This document shows positions 35,001 through 45,675 of a stretch of 64,000 nucleotides of DNA, in pieces. Both the position numbers and the translations under genes were made by a program. The notes below the pieces were generated by a model, which made no database searches, was not told the origin of the DNA, and saw only the letters and a program-made list of their open reading frames with translations. The stretch's first letter is position 1, and every line of letters begins with the position of its first letter. Origin of the DNA: Narthecium ossifragum. Its lineage: Eukaryota > Streptophyta > Magnoliopsida > Dioscoreales > Nartheciaceae. Where the stretch lies: positions 37,909,987-37,973,986 of the forward strand of contig OY986964.1 in NCBI GenBank assembly GCA_963920575.1, written 5' to 3'.

Positions 35001-38000
35001 TCATAAAGGATACATACAGAAGTAGAAGATACAATACTCACCCAGAGGACAATTGGACCTATTTGTTAGTTTAAATTGGTTCGACTTCCATTAATTCTTG
35101 TTTGCAAACTAGTCAAATCAAATTAGAATTATCCACTTGGTAAGGCTTCGATGCAGCAGCTTGGCACATATCCAAGTATTTAACACGGCAACCAAAATCT
35201 TGGGGTGGATTCCTATGGAGCTATGGATAACAAATTTCTGGTAGAACCCAGGAGAAGACTGAAGCCGCACAATACCATATTGTATTTATGCATATCCACC
35301 ACCAAGGTACCAACACACAAGGAGTTCCAAGGAATCTACATATATCTTATTTCACAGGATAATGTTGTAAATATGAGTCTAAGCACAAATGAAACAATAA
35401 GGGCCTGCTTGGGAAAATCTGTCACGGAGAGATGAGGGTAGTATCCCTATTTTGTACTCTTTACCTTAACTCTCAATTTGTGTGTGATGACGCTTTGTAT
35501 ATGCTAGATTTGTTGTGGAGGACTTGTACATTGTAATCTCATGGCTTGGTTATTATGTATTTTGAAGATTATACTCCTATATATATGAAATATGTAAATG
35601 AATGTTATGAGGCGAAGGTGTCCCCAGAGTTTATAATTATGTTTTAAATTATTGGTGAAATGTCATAGGATGTGTTGTTTATAGATTGTTGACAGGTTGG
35701 AGTTGTTAATTCACGTGCCGAGCCCAAGAGTCATGCGGAAATTTTGAATTTTTCTTTATTGGGATAATTTGGATGATAAATTGGGACGGGGCGTGACAAA
35801 ACTTGTATTCTTGCATCCGCTTATTCTGGGCGGAAGCCGTCATACCACATCGGGTGATGTACAACCAAAGAGGCCCCAAACGATTAGCTTATGTTTATAG
35901 GCTATGAAAAAGGTTTCAGGAGGAGAAGATTCATCCTGGTTAGCTTTAGTCTTATGTACAACTACCATACAAATTAATCTTGTAAAGAACAATTATTAAT
36001 TCTTACAAATCCGTTGTTAATTATTACATACATATCAAGTTCAAAGTACTTGCTCCTGCCCTAACAACAATCTAAACACAATGACAAGTGATTTCTGGTT
36101 TTTTCCCAGCTTATATACTATGGTTAAAGACAAAGGGCAATTCTTCTCGCAAAAATTTTCATACCACTACTTCAAGGCTTCTTCTAAGTCAGGTCAGATG
36201 ACCATTATTAGTTGCATGGCCTTTGACTGCCTAATTAGGTAAAAAGAGTTAAGTAGGAGGTTAAGTAGCAGTTCCTGCATATAGTGTGAAGGAACTATTT
36301 CTGAAATAAATGAGATATAGACGAGTAAAGCACCAATAGGCCGAGCCATCACAAGTTTCCAACAGTACTACTGAGCATGGATTTCCGTGCCGCCCGGCAC
36401 GTACCGTGCTAGGGGGTTAGCGGCATCGAAAACCCCCCGTACTGTGCCAAGAAGAAGAAGAAGTAGGAGGAGGAGGAGGAGGAGGAGGAAGAAAAAAGAG
36501 AATGGCACGGATGCGTGCCGGTCCGGCGGCACATGTCGTGCCACCGGGACGGCAATCCATGCTACTGAGCATGCTTTCATGTGTGCTTGTCCCGTGACTA
36601 TTTTCTAGATCATGTACGTACAACTATGCAATATTGATCTCAGGATAAATGTCTCTGAGCACCGTGGTCAAGCTTTGCTTGTCCCACTGCCTAGTTCTAT
36701 TCATTGAAGGCATATGATGAGAAATACTGCTAATGGATAAATAACCTGATCAGTACTTTATATGCATCTTGTTAAAGATATATGAAGGCAGCTTTCAGTA
36801 AGTGTATCAAAAATGTATTTGCAAATACACGTATAACCTATCAAGAACATCAGAAAGAGCTTACTGAAGATTTACATACCGGATGTGTTGTAGAAACGGC
36901 AACTCCCTTTGTGTGAGCCGACTAAGGCACCCTTCGAAAATAAGAATGAAACCATCACTAAACCAATAAAGTCATGGTTTTTGGTAGCAGAAATTTAATA
37001 TTGGTAAAAATGATTTGAGTGAAGATTAGTGTTCCCAAATATCAGGTGGCCACACCTGACCATTCGGAGTGAAGCAAGCAGCAGTAACCATTTCATGTAG
37101 ATCTGTCCAGTCAACAACTTGATGATCCGGTATGCTCCATATACGAACTTTGGCGTCAAGAGAGCCGCTAATGAAATACTTTTCATCTATTGGATTGAAC
37201 TGAATGCATGTCACTGTTCAATGAGTTCAGCCACAACGGCAAGTCAATGTTAGCAAAAGAAGAAACATCAAAAATCAGAGTTATGAAGCACACCAAATTT
37301 GATGGGAGACCACCTTAATGAGCAAAATGATTGATTAGATCTATAGAATTTTCGTTGTAAAGAACGCAACACAAAGAAGACTGAACACCGAGAATGAGCC
37401 AGATTCTATTACCATAATCATTGTGCGCAAATAGCTGCAAACAGGCCTTCGTTTCCATATCCCACAATCTAACAGTTTTATCCATTGAGGAAGACAGCAG
37501 GAACTGCAAAAGAACTGCAAGCATTATCAAAAGCCTTTTCAGGTCTATGTGGTATATTGAATGCAAAACGATAACTATACGAAAAAATAGAAGCTTACTA
37601 GTATATATATAAAACCTTATCTCCGATAACATTCTTAAATACTTTTGTCTCACTTCCTTTCATCATACCTTTTCATGTTGAGTGCCCATTGAATATGTTA
37701 GTATGGGAACCGTATTTCTCTCTGTTTGATAAACTATTCCAATATAGGATTAGATCTTGGGTAACATTTCTAGGATGCCCATGTTGCTTTGTAGAGATAA
37801 TCGAGCTAATGATCGAGTCCTTCTTTTGAAAATGGTGCAGCAGAGAGTGGGTTTGGATTGACTAACTTTAGCACTACTATAGTGGACACCAAGCCAACAC
37901 AAACTATTTGTGCAAGCTATATGACCATGCTCACAAATTGTACTAATCAAATTTGGACCAAAAGGATGCAACCAAAACTTCTCATATGAGCCATACAATC

Positions 38001-41000
38001 CTGGATATAAGCATAAACTTCGTCATAAAAGTGCTAATGCTGATGTCTTCCTAGTACAGCACTGCAATTCTGTCAAAAGGGACTATGAGCAAGGACCTTC
38101 ATGTCAAAACCATATCTTGAATTGATATATATGCCAAGTGCTACAAACTAGATAAGATATAAACTTTCATCGATAGGCACTTCCTTAGTGCAACGAAGGA
38201 TATATGAATATACTGTCCTTAGATTCCAAAATAGGACATAATGGCTTGGCATTTTAGCTTCTACGGCATCATTTAAGAAATTGCACAATACTCCTTTCAA
38301 TAAGATATTAACTTTCATCAATAGGCACTTCCTTAGTGCAACGAAGGATATATGAATATACTGTCTTTAGATTCCAAAATAGGACATAATGGCTTGGCAT
38401 TTTAGCTTCTAAGGCATCATTTAACATCATGCTCAATACTCCTTCCACCTGGTGCAAATGAGAATGAGCATGAGGAAGAAAGCACTGGTGCTTTGGTAGC
38501 TTTTGAGGGCTGCTATCGATGCTCATTCTAGGTGAGTCGAGGTTCAGCAATGTTTAAAAAAAAATTCTATCATTTATCCTAGTTTCTTGTTTTTCCACTG
38601 TAAGTATATTTGCTTGTGAGAGAACACTCAGCAGCGTTTAATGCTGTAAAACTCCAATTATCCAGCCAAAACAAGTATGATCAAAGTTTGCAGGGCATTA
38701 AAAAAAGGGTTATTTACATATACCAATGAAAAAGTTTGATTTTACATACATCCTCATGAAAGAATCAAATTTATGGAAGAAAACCTTGATTATTGTCATG
38801 TAGCCCTTTGATTACTTAAGATTGGAATATTCAGGGAATATGCTTGACGGAAGGTTTAATTGTGGCTTTTGAAATTACTTAAAACCATTTACAACTACTA
38901 CCCTTTTGCCTCCAACGATCCATATGACCGTTAGAGCTCAGGGCTTCAAATCTGGAGCGTGTCTAGCTTCCTCTCCGATGTGTTATCTCCATCTTCCTCT
39001 CCGATGAGCTATCTCTATCTTTCTCTCCGGCGAGCTTTCTCTAGCTTAATTACTCTTTTGATTTCTCTCTATTTCTCTCGATTTCGGTCGATTTCCTTCT
39101 CTATAGGTCGATATCCAAGTTCCTCGACACTATTAATCATGAAGAAGTTCTCACGTTGACCTTCGTCTATGTCCTCCACTTTAAATTCTCAAAATACACC
39201 CGAATATTCCATTGTTAAGTAATTAAAGGGGCTATATGACAATAATCAATGCTTTCATGGTTTCTAATATAAATTCAATTTTTTCGAGGAATATATATGT
39301 AAATAACCTTTAAAAGAAAGAAGTGGGCAAGATGGAACCTGAGATTTCGACCAAGAGAGGTCCAAGACATCGTCCAAGTGACCACGGAAGGAACATACTG
39401 GCTTGTCGGAGATGCAGAAGACGGTCTCAGGCATGACAATGTGCTCTGGAATGGATTTCTTGTTATTAGCGGAAGAAACCTTGCCTTTTCGGGTTCTCTT
39501 AGAAGGCTGACTACCCAACAACAGAGCAGCCTGTTCTGCAGACCCCTCAGACGTGGGTTGTTGCGGAGCAGATCGAGGATCTTGCCATTGCAGGGGCAAG
39601 GAGGATGTACCGGATTCGAGCGCTTGCCAGACATGGACGACACGGTCCTCGCCGGCGCTCGCCAAGTAACGAGCATCTGAGCTGAACTTGATGCTCCAAA
39701 TCGCACCCTGGTGTGCGTGGATCTCCTGGCACATGTAGAGCCCCGTGAGCTCCTTGTGAGACTTACCATGCTGACGGACTTTTAGCCACTCGGAGCCGGA
39801 GGAGTTGGCACCGCCCAACCTCCCACTTGACGAGATGTCCCTATCCTTCTCCGAGATAAGTCCAGTCACCGAGCTGGCCACGAACTTTATATTCTTCAGC
39901 CAGCCCCCGCCCTTCTTCCTGCTGCTGCTGCTGCTACCCGACTTGGAGTCCTTGGCACTGCCGGCATTGGTTTTTCCGCCTCTGCCCTTTCTATCGCCAC
40001 CACCCCCAAGGTTGACCCTCCGCATCAGCTCCTTTACGATGGGGGAGAAGCCCAGGCACCTCTCGAACTCCTCCAGGGAAAGCTGCAAGCCAGTCTGCAG
40101 GTCATTAAGCCTGCCCCACGTACCGTCCTTGCCGAACTCGCTCACCACGAACTCCTTTCCCGTGTCGAGGTTCTTTATCCTGAACATGCCCGCGGCCTCC
40201 GCTGCCAGGGCGTCGCCGGGGGTTGAGGAGGATGATGCTCCTTCTTGATCCCCACGCTCAGAAGATAAACCGACTCCACGTCGTCCCACGGAAGGTCGTC
40301 CGCAAGACGACGAAGGAGCCGAGTAGGCCCGACGGAGGGCCGGATGTGGAGAGGAGGAGGGCGATGAGGATCCTGCTGCTGCCAATAGTATTTGCGGGTC
40401 CGATCTAGAACGGGACATCGCGGAAGGAGAGGACTCCAATGCGGGAGTCTCCCCGGCGGCAAAGGAGGCAGCAGGGTCTTTGACGGTGGGCTTGCGGGAT
40501 AGCCGGCGGGAGAGAGCGTGTGCGAGGCATAGGGGGCCGCTGCCTCTCCCTCGGGAAGCTGAGAGGTCCTTGCTACTGGCGAGGCCCATGCCCCGGAGGA
40601 GGAGGCGGCGTCGTTCCTTGATGGAGATGGGCTCCGCCATCCATATCCCATAGTCGTAGTCCTCTTCTCGCCTGCCCTCGACGTCATCATCGTCGTATTC
40701 GTCGTCGGGGGCAGCAACACGACGGAAATCGGAGGGAGGGCCGATGGCGGAGGCGAAGGAGACGCGTACGTCGTCCTCGCTGTCAGAGCCGGAGGAGGCG
40801 ATGTCGAAGTCCACGGAGATGCCGGAGGGAACCCGATCCAGGGACTCGAAGAAGCAGTCTTCGTCGTCCTCCTCGTCCTCGTCGTTCTCCTCATCGACAT
40901 CCTCTTCCGCGAAAATACCCTGCGCTTCGTCCTTCTCCTCTGGTCTCGACGGCCCTGTGTCACTGTTCGCCTTCCTTGTTATAGAGGAGCCCTGTCGCCC

Positions 41001-41021
41001 GTCATCCTTTCCCTCCTCCAT
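32100..41021 (-). CDS. WD40 repeat protein, WDR44-like
   Basis: Seven coding exons, phases closing to 953 aa: 41021-39339, 37503-37413, 37213-37056, 36931-36880, 34353-34271, 34144-34051, 32800-32100. The long acidic/Ser-rich N-terminus (residues 1-270) is followed by a conserved block (about 278-335: [26 protein letters not shown]). Seven WD repeats then run from about 430 ([13 protein letters not shown]) to 790 ([11 protein letters not shown]), with typical W-D/R endings such as VRLWDMETK and VRIWSIPDH. The tail is Ser/Pro-rich. Animal WDR44 binds RAB11 on recycling membranes; the function of the plant family is not settled, so a scaffold role is inferred. The exon 1 GC content is far above that of the introns, and a CT-rich tract (GA in the transcript) lies just upstream of the ATG (41040-41090). 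Introns carry several mobile elements, but all splice sites are intact. Confidence 0.9.
34653..34952 (+). mobile_element. Helitron-like element in WDR44-like intron 4
   Basis: 5' TCCTTATATAGG after an A; 3' hairpin CCGTGCC-AGGT-GGCACGG (34924-34941) and CTAG (34949-34952), followed by T. Length 300 bp, no coding capacity. The inside holds a degenerate tandem repeat of GGGAGGTGGTTAATAGGGAT. The ends resemble units A-C of the cluster at 29.7-31.9 kb. Confidence 0.7.
35420..35798. mobile_element. Possible solo LTR (379 bp)
   Basis: Inverted 7-bp ends TGTCACG ... CGTGACA and a GGGGCGTGACA terminus of the kind common in Gypsy-type LTRs. The flanks AAATC and AAACT do not form a clean 5-bp duplication, so the call is weak. 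It lies in intron 4 of the WDR44-like gene. Confidence 0.4.
36376..36561. mobile_element. hAT-type MITE (186 bp) with 8-bp target duplication
   Basis: Ends CATGGATT ... AATCCATG, inverted, with the CA..TG ends of hAT elements. Direct repeats CTACTGAG flank it at 36368-36375 and 36562-36569, the 8-bp length diagnostic for hAT. The inside is GC-rich with GTGCC/GGCAC palindromes and an AAG/AGG microsatellite (36450-36495). The AGCATG after each repeat also matches, so the duplication could be read as longer. Located in intron 4 of the WDR44-like gene, 507 bp upstream of exon 5's side and 318 bp from exon 4. Confidence 0.8.
38163..38458. repeat. 148-bp tandem duplication in WDR44-like intron 1
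   Basis: Two head-to-tail copies (38163-38310 and 38311-38458) share ACTTTCATC, CTTCCTTAGTGCAACGAAGG and CATAATGGCTTGGCATTTTA at the same offsets with only a few differences over most of their length. The duplication is recent by its low divergence. Confidence 0.9.
38708..39308. mobile_element. Long-TIR element (about 600 bp) in WDR44-like intron 1
   Basis: The left arm (GGTTATTTACATATACC at 38708, TTGATTATTGTCATGTAGCC near 38788, TTGGAATATTCAGGG near 38823) is repeated in inverse order and orientation at the right (ending GTAAATAACC at 39308). TIRs are about 130-150 bp. The flanks (TTAAAAAAA / TTTAAAAGA) are too A-rich to judge a 9-bp duplication. The inside has a CTCTCC-rich segment. It ends only 31 bp from the exon 1 donor. 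The form fits a MULE-like MITE. Confidence 0.65.
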
Positions 41022-41535
41022 CTCTTCCGAAGGCGTGCGGCCGCGCGGACTCTCTCTCTCTCTCCCCCTCTCTTCTTCTCTCTCTCCGTCCGTCCCTCGG
41101 TTACGGGTTTCTTCTCCATGTTCCCCGGGGAAGGGAGAGGGAGTCCACGATGCTCCGTGGGCGGGAAAGGAGGAAGTGTCTTTGAAAGGGTCATGTCTCT
41201 ATGCACCGTCCGCGATCGGATTCTTTTCATTGGAACGCAACCCAGTTCCAGTGCTAGCTAGGATCCGACTTGCTATCGGATCCTTGGCCCGTACTCCTAC
41301 AAAAGATTTGCACATATGCTCTTATAAGTTCTCTTTTGGAGAAACAAGTGATGTGCCGTAAACAATGACCTCCATAATGCTGTTAAGATGTTTCTCTTAA
41401 GAACGCTGAACTAATCGCTATGGTATAATCGTGATAATGATGTATATATTCTGTTCTTTTTTTTTCTTTTGAGTAATTCAGCCACATGAGGATTGAGGCT
41501 AGAGATAAAGACATACACTAAATACATTAATTAAA
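41022..41535 (-). promoter_or_regulatory. WDR44-like leader and proximal promoter
   Basis: GC- and pyrimidine-rich DNA directly upstream of the ATG, with CT repeats at about 41040-41090, becoming AT-rich after 41300. It is bounded on the far side by the Pack-MULE candidate. No TATA box was assigned. Confidence 0.4.
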
Positions 41536-42518
41536 GGGATTTTTACATTCCGGCACCATGTATTTTTCCATAAATACACTTTGGTATCACGAAGTTTTGG
41601 AATTTGCATTTGATGTATCCAACTTACAATATCATGGCAAATTAGTCCAGACCCACTGCGTTATGAGGACTGGCGGTAAATTGGTCAATGTCACATGACC
41701 ACCATCCACTCATTTACCGTTGGAGTGCCCCATATGCCTGCAAACCTACGATGCCTCCGCCACCATTCCACATGTGCTCACGTGCGACCACTCCACTTGC
41801 GCCCATGATGATCTGCCCATGCATGCCATCCCTGGCATACTGCTCCCACATCGTCTTCTCATCCACGTGGGGGCATGGTGATTTGCCCTTGTATGACACC
41901 GTCCTTCCTTCTCCTCCCCACCACCATTGGCTCAACCTCCTGTCCCGCTGCTATGCCCGAGCAGACCTCGGATTGCGTCCATGAGCTTGACCTTCTTCAC
42001 CGTCATCGAGGCCCATGGTAGTGCCCTCACCAACAAGTACTCCGAGGGGATGCCCGACTAAGGAACAAGAAGACATCAAAGAAGGGAAGAACAGAGAGAA
42101 ACAGAGAACAGAGGAAGACAACATAGCATAGAAGAGAAGCAACAGTGGAGGGAAGAGCTACAAGGTCAGTTGCACCACTCGAATCGCCGCGTGACAACCT
42201 CACCCATCTCTCCACCTCACGGCGGCAACAAGCTCACGACGACATCGTGAGATTGGGACTAGTGCGGGCGTCGGTGATGGTGCGATGGCATTGGTAGCAC
42301 GGCGGTACGCCTGGCGGCTAGTGCGGGCTTTCGAGAGCCGCGAGTGGCAGGCCGCGGGCGAAGGGGATGCCACAGGGAGGGAAGAGGTGGAGAATAGGAG
42401 CGGAGGCGAGGTCGGGGAGAGAGAGGGGGGCTAGAGCGGCGTAGCGGCTGTAGGGAGTCGGCGCGGAGGGACGACGGCGATGGCGAGGAGGGACGACGGC
42501 GGCGTCGAGGGAGGAAGC

Positions 42519-42617
42519 CAGCAGCCGGCCCACCTCGTACCTCCCAAACAGCACCTTGCATGGTGGCTCCTTCCGGGCGTCGCTGGTGCTGCCTACCCCG
42601 ACGACGGGCTCCGGCAT
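42519..42617 (-). pseudogene. Captured N-terminus of a CIPK (SnRK3) protein kinase
   Basis: On the minus strand a frame from an ATG at 42617 reads MPEPVVGV, then KVLFGRYEVGRLL. This matches the start of CBL-interacting protein kinases, where the phrase leads into the glycine-rich loop of subdomain I. After RLL the text changes to ASSLDAAV and the GxGxFGxV-like loop is missing, so capture ended inside subdomain I or the rest has decayed. The frame upstream of the ATG is also open and is probably 5' UTR. There is no kinase function. The fragment sits inside the Pack-MULE candidate. Confidence 0.6.
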
Positions 42618-42880
42618 CGCCGCAGCAGCCGCCAGCTCTATATGGTGTCGACGTGAGCCGCGGAGAGAGGTACCACCCTCCTCCGTCCTCTGGACCTCGC
42701 GGGCTTCCAGCAAGCCTTTGGCGGGATGGCCATCGACGGTCGGCAGCCACTAGCGTAGTGGAGCATGCTCTTCTCCACTAGGGGGAGGGAAGGGGGGAAA
42801 CGGGAATAAAATCACCTTTCGTGGCGGTAAACGGGGGCAAAATCGCTCACGAGTGGTTTCCCGTCAAGTTATAGTAACAG

Positions 42881-45181
42881 TGTCGCGTCTCGACCCGCGT
42901 AGGCCCAACCGGGCCGGGCGACGCAAACCGGAACTTAACCTACTGCGGAAATTTGGCGAGGTTTCCCTCTAATCGTAGTGGTTACCCTAATAAGCATAAT
43001 CATCCTGTAATAAACAACAATTATAAAGCTCAACACACAAAGCTGGAATATAGTACAAATCCTCAAACAGGGAATGTTATACAAAATCGCTCCCGTAGGA
43101 GACTATCTAACCAAGGTGTACACGGACAGATCACAGCTCCTCAAGCTCCGCCAGACGCCGCCACGTCACCGAACACCTGCCCGGTAGGGGCAACCGAAGA
43201 AGAGCTAGCGCCAGCACCTGCAAAACGCAGCCCGGGTAGGTGTGAGCACTAAGCTCAGCAGGGACACTACACTACGACACTCACAAAGGAAGGGAACACA
43301 ACAGTGTCGTCCCCAAGCAAAGCCTAGGTGTATCACAGGGGTCCCATAACCCCACCGGATACCCCTGAGAGCCCCAGTCGTGGTCTTCCAGCGAACTGGT
43401 CACACACTGGGTCACACTCAGTAAGACAGGAAACGGCACTGCCAACTCACGACAGGATCCTGGGCACTGTCGGCGGGTAGCACCGCTGGGTAGTCACACC
43501 TGCCACCCAAGAGTTCTAGAAGGATTGGGTACCGGCTACACCACGACTTGGCTCAAGGCCGACACGACCTCTAAACATCAAGCACAACAGTATTCATGTC
43601 CAACTAACCCTATCATCGAAAAGACTGAATACTACAAATCGAGTCCTGGACCAAGCTACCCGCACGGTCCTAAGAGATAGATCCGGGCTACCCGGAAGCC
43701 CCGGATCGTCAACGCCCTAACAGATGCAACTAATGCACAACACAATGCATGCTATGAACATGCGCAGAAAAGATACATGTAAGCATGCAGCAGGATGTGA
43801 TGATATAAATACAAGGTCTGGGCACGGCACCCTGCCGGCCCGGGGTGGTGAACAGATAAATAAGGTCTAAGGACTGCTGCAGTGGTACCACTACCAACCG
43901 CCAGCAGTCCACACAACACCTGCACCGGGAAACAACACCGCAAACAACAGTTCACCATGTGCAACAAGTAATGTGGCCCTCGGCGAACGCCGGCGTGAGA
44001 GGCTAGGGAAAGCAGTAGGGCCACCCGCCCATTTATTCTAAACATCCCGGGAGTCATCACTCCCCCGGTTCACCACTGCCCCTATATAGGGCTAACATGC
44101 TTAATGTTATGTACAAGGTATAAAACAATAAAGAAAACCAACATACAAAGCCCCTTGGGCAAAACTAGTCAAAACCCTCTCTTCTACCAAAGGATCGATC
44201 ATCCCCTAGGGTAGGATCGATCCTCTCAGCAACAGAGAGTAAAGCCTCACTGTCGAGACAAAAGGATCGATCCTTCCTCTCAGGAGGATCGATCATTTTC
44301 GCGACAGAGAGCACCCCTTCAGATCGCACCACGAGTGATCGATCCTTCCTCACAGGGGGATCGATCCTCTTCGCGACGAAGGACAGCCATGCTCCCCAAG
44401 AACCAGGATCGATCCTCACCAAGCTCGTGATCGATCCTTCATCGGGCGGAGCATGACCAACCCAGAAGATCGATTCTTCCTCAAGGGAAGATCGATCATG
44501 ATGGGTTCCGCGGCGTCCTTCCGGCGAAGAATACCGCCGGAAGAGACAACCAAAAACCACGAAACTCTGGGATCTGATAGATCAGGATCCCACGAGTCCA
44601 AACCCGGTTAAAACACAAGAAACCAACATGCTAATCACAAGATCTAAGCATTAAACCACAGATCAAACCGGAAAACTCAAAACCCCGAAGAGAGATGTCG
44701 GTAGGATCCCTACCGGAGCAAACGCAGCTTAGATCCAAGCAGCTAGGCCTTGGATCGTCCTCAACGCCTTCGAAAATCTCAAGATCCGAGCTCAAATCGC
44801 CGGGTTTCCAAAAGGATTTGAGGGAAGAAGGTTCGTCTGCTTTATAGGCAAACGAACCGACCTATGAAGGATCGATCCTTACCCAAGGAAGGATCGATCA
44901 CCTCATGACGATCTCACTTGACTTTCTGGCACAAGAGGATCGATCTCTTAGCTAGAGAGGATCGATCCTTTGTGTGCTGAAAGCTAAACTTAGGCGAGAA
45001 TTCAAGCTTAAGTCCGGATCTTTCGATCCCGGGTCCCACTAACCATCCTAAGCAAACATTACCACAAACAAGGTCAGTGTGTGTACAAGCGCGAGTGTGG
45101 AACTAGCCGATAAGGTGCAATTTACCAAATTACCCTTGCGGTCCACAGCGAGCCACAGGAGGGGAGGGACGGGTCCTCACA
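42881..45181 (-). mobile_element. Large solo LTR (2301 bp) with 5-bp target duplication
   Basis: Plus-strand ends are TGTCGCG ... CCTCACA; on the minus strand it begins TGTGAGGACCCG and ends GCGACA, so it has TG..CA termini. AACAG flanks it at 42876-42880 and 45182-45186. No second copy of the end sequence, primer-binding site or gag-pol is seen, so it is read as one long LTR rather than a whole element. Strand is assigned from the TGTGAGGACCCG start, which is typical of 5' LTR ends. It holds an array of GATCGATC palindromes. It inserted into the Pack-MULE candidate close to that element's right end. Confidence 0.75.
44185..44970. repeat. Array of paired GATCGATC palindromes in the LTR
   Basis: Fourteen GATCGAT-centred sites occur, ten between 44190 and 44500 and four between 44866 and 44965. 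Most read GGATCGATCC or one base off. They come in pairs about 22 bp apart, repeated about every 71 bp (44192, 44263, 44333, 44406, 44468). The spacer within a pair often extends the inverted repeat (CCTTCCTC ... GAGGATC), so each pair can fold into a hairpin. A minus-strand frame (44560-44165) crosses the array and gives a degenerate 23-24-aa repeat (KMIDPPERKDRSF-like), probably incidental. Confidence 0.75.
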
Positions 45182-45675
45182 AACAGAGTCGGGGTCAGAA
45201 CTAAATTTCACTTAATTTATAACTTGGTAGTATCGAATTGCAAATCCCAAATCTACTGGTAGCAAAATACATTTATGGAAAAATGCATGGAACCGTAATG
45301 CAAAACCTTTAACTAAAAATAGTAACAAAAAGGAAAATTAGTTGGAGCTTTAGATTCGGAGTCTCTATCGCCTGCCAAATCTTGCCCAAACAACAAGATA
45401 ATCAGCCTCACAAACTTGGTCTCGTTGCACAGATCTAAAAACCAAATCCACAGAACGTACTCAGGTAGATGAATGAAGAAAAATGAAAACTCATATGGCA
45501 ATGCTTAAATTGGATAGTATTGTTATCCATTGAAAGATGATATTGCCTAGGTAGGAGAAATAAGAACCGGCTGCCACGCAAATGTGCTATAAGAGACCAT
45601 ATTTAGAAATATATGTTGTGAATATATATGAGGGACCTCAATTTATACAGCGTAATTAGCTGGACAATTGGTGTC

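Larger units (their letters stand above)
41536..45308. mobile_element. Pack-MULE candidate carrying a CIPK fragment
   Basis: The left 85 bp (from GGGATTTTTACATTCC; includes TTTTTCCATAAATACA) and the inverse of the right 80 bp (45308 back to about 45229; includes TTTTTCCATAAATGTA) match at roughly three positions in four, forming diverged TIRs. Nine-base flanks TTAATTAAA (41527-41535) and TTAACTAAA (45309-45317) differ at one base, as expected for an old MULE target duplication. Between the TIRs lie GC-rich gene-derived segments (41690-42800) and a 2301-bp solo LTR (42881-45181) inserted near the right TIR. Without that LTR the element would be about 1.47 kb. No transposase is present. Confidence 0.6.

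Noticed and set aside
40175..40963. 262-codon minus-strand frame and several plus-strand frames over WDR44-like exon 1
   Set aside because: Shadows of the GC-rich coding exon; the true frame is the 585-codon one that holds the WD repeats and closes in phase with the later exons.
42318..42750. Complete CIPK kinase gene
   Set aside because: Only about 33 codons match a kinase N-terminus; the glycine loop and every later subdomain are absent.
44185..44500. Regularly spaced short repeats resembling a CRISPR layout
   Set aside because: Palindromic 8-10 bp units with similar, not unique, spacers in a plant LTR; no cas genes, and the DNA is nuclear plant DNA.
44165..44560. 131-codon minus-strand frame with a repeated KMIDPPERKDRSF-like unit
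   Set aside because: The repetition follows from the GATCGATC DNA array in the LTR; no start context, homology or protein-like composition supports a gene.
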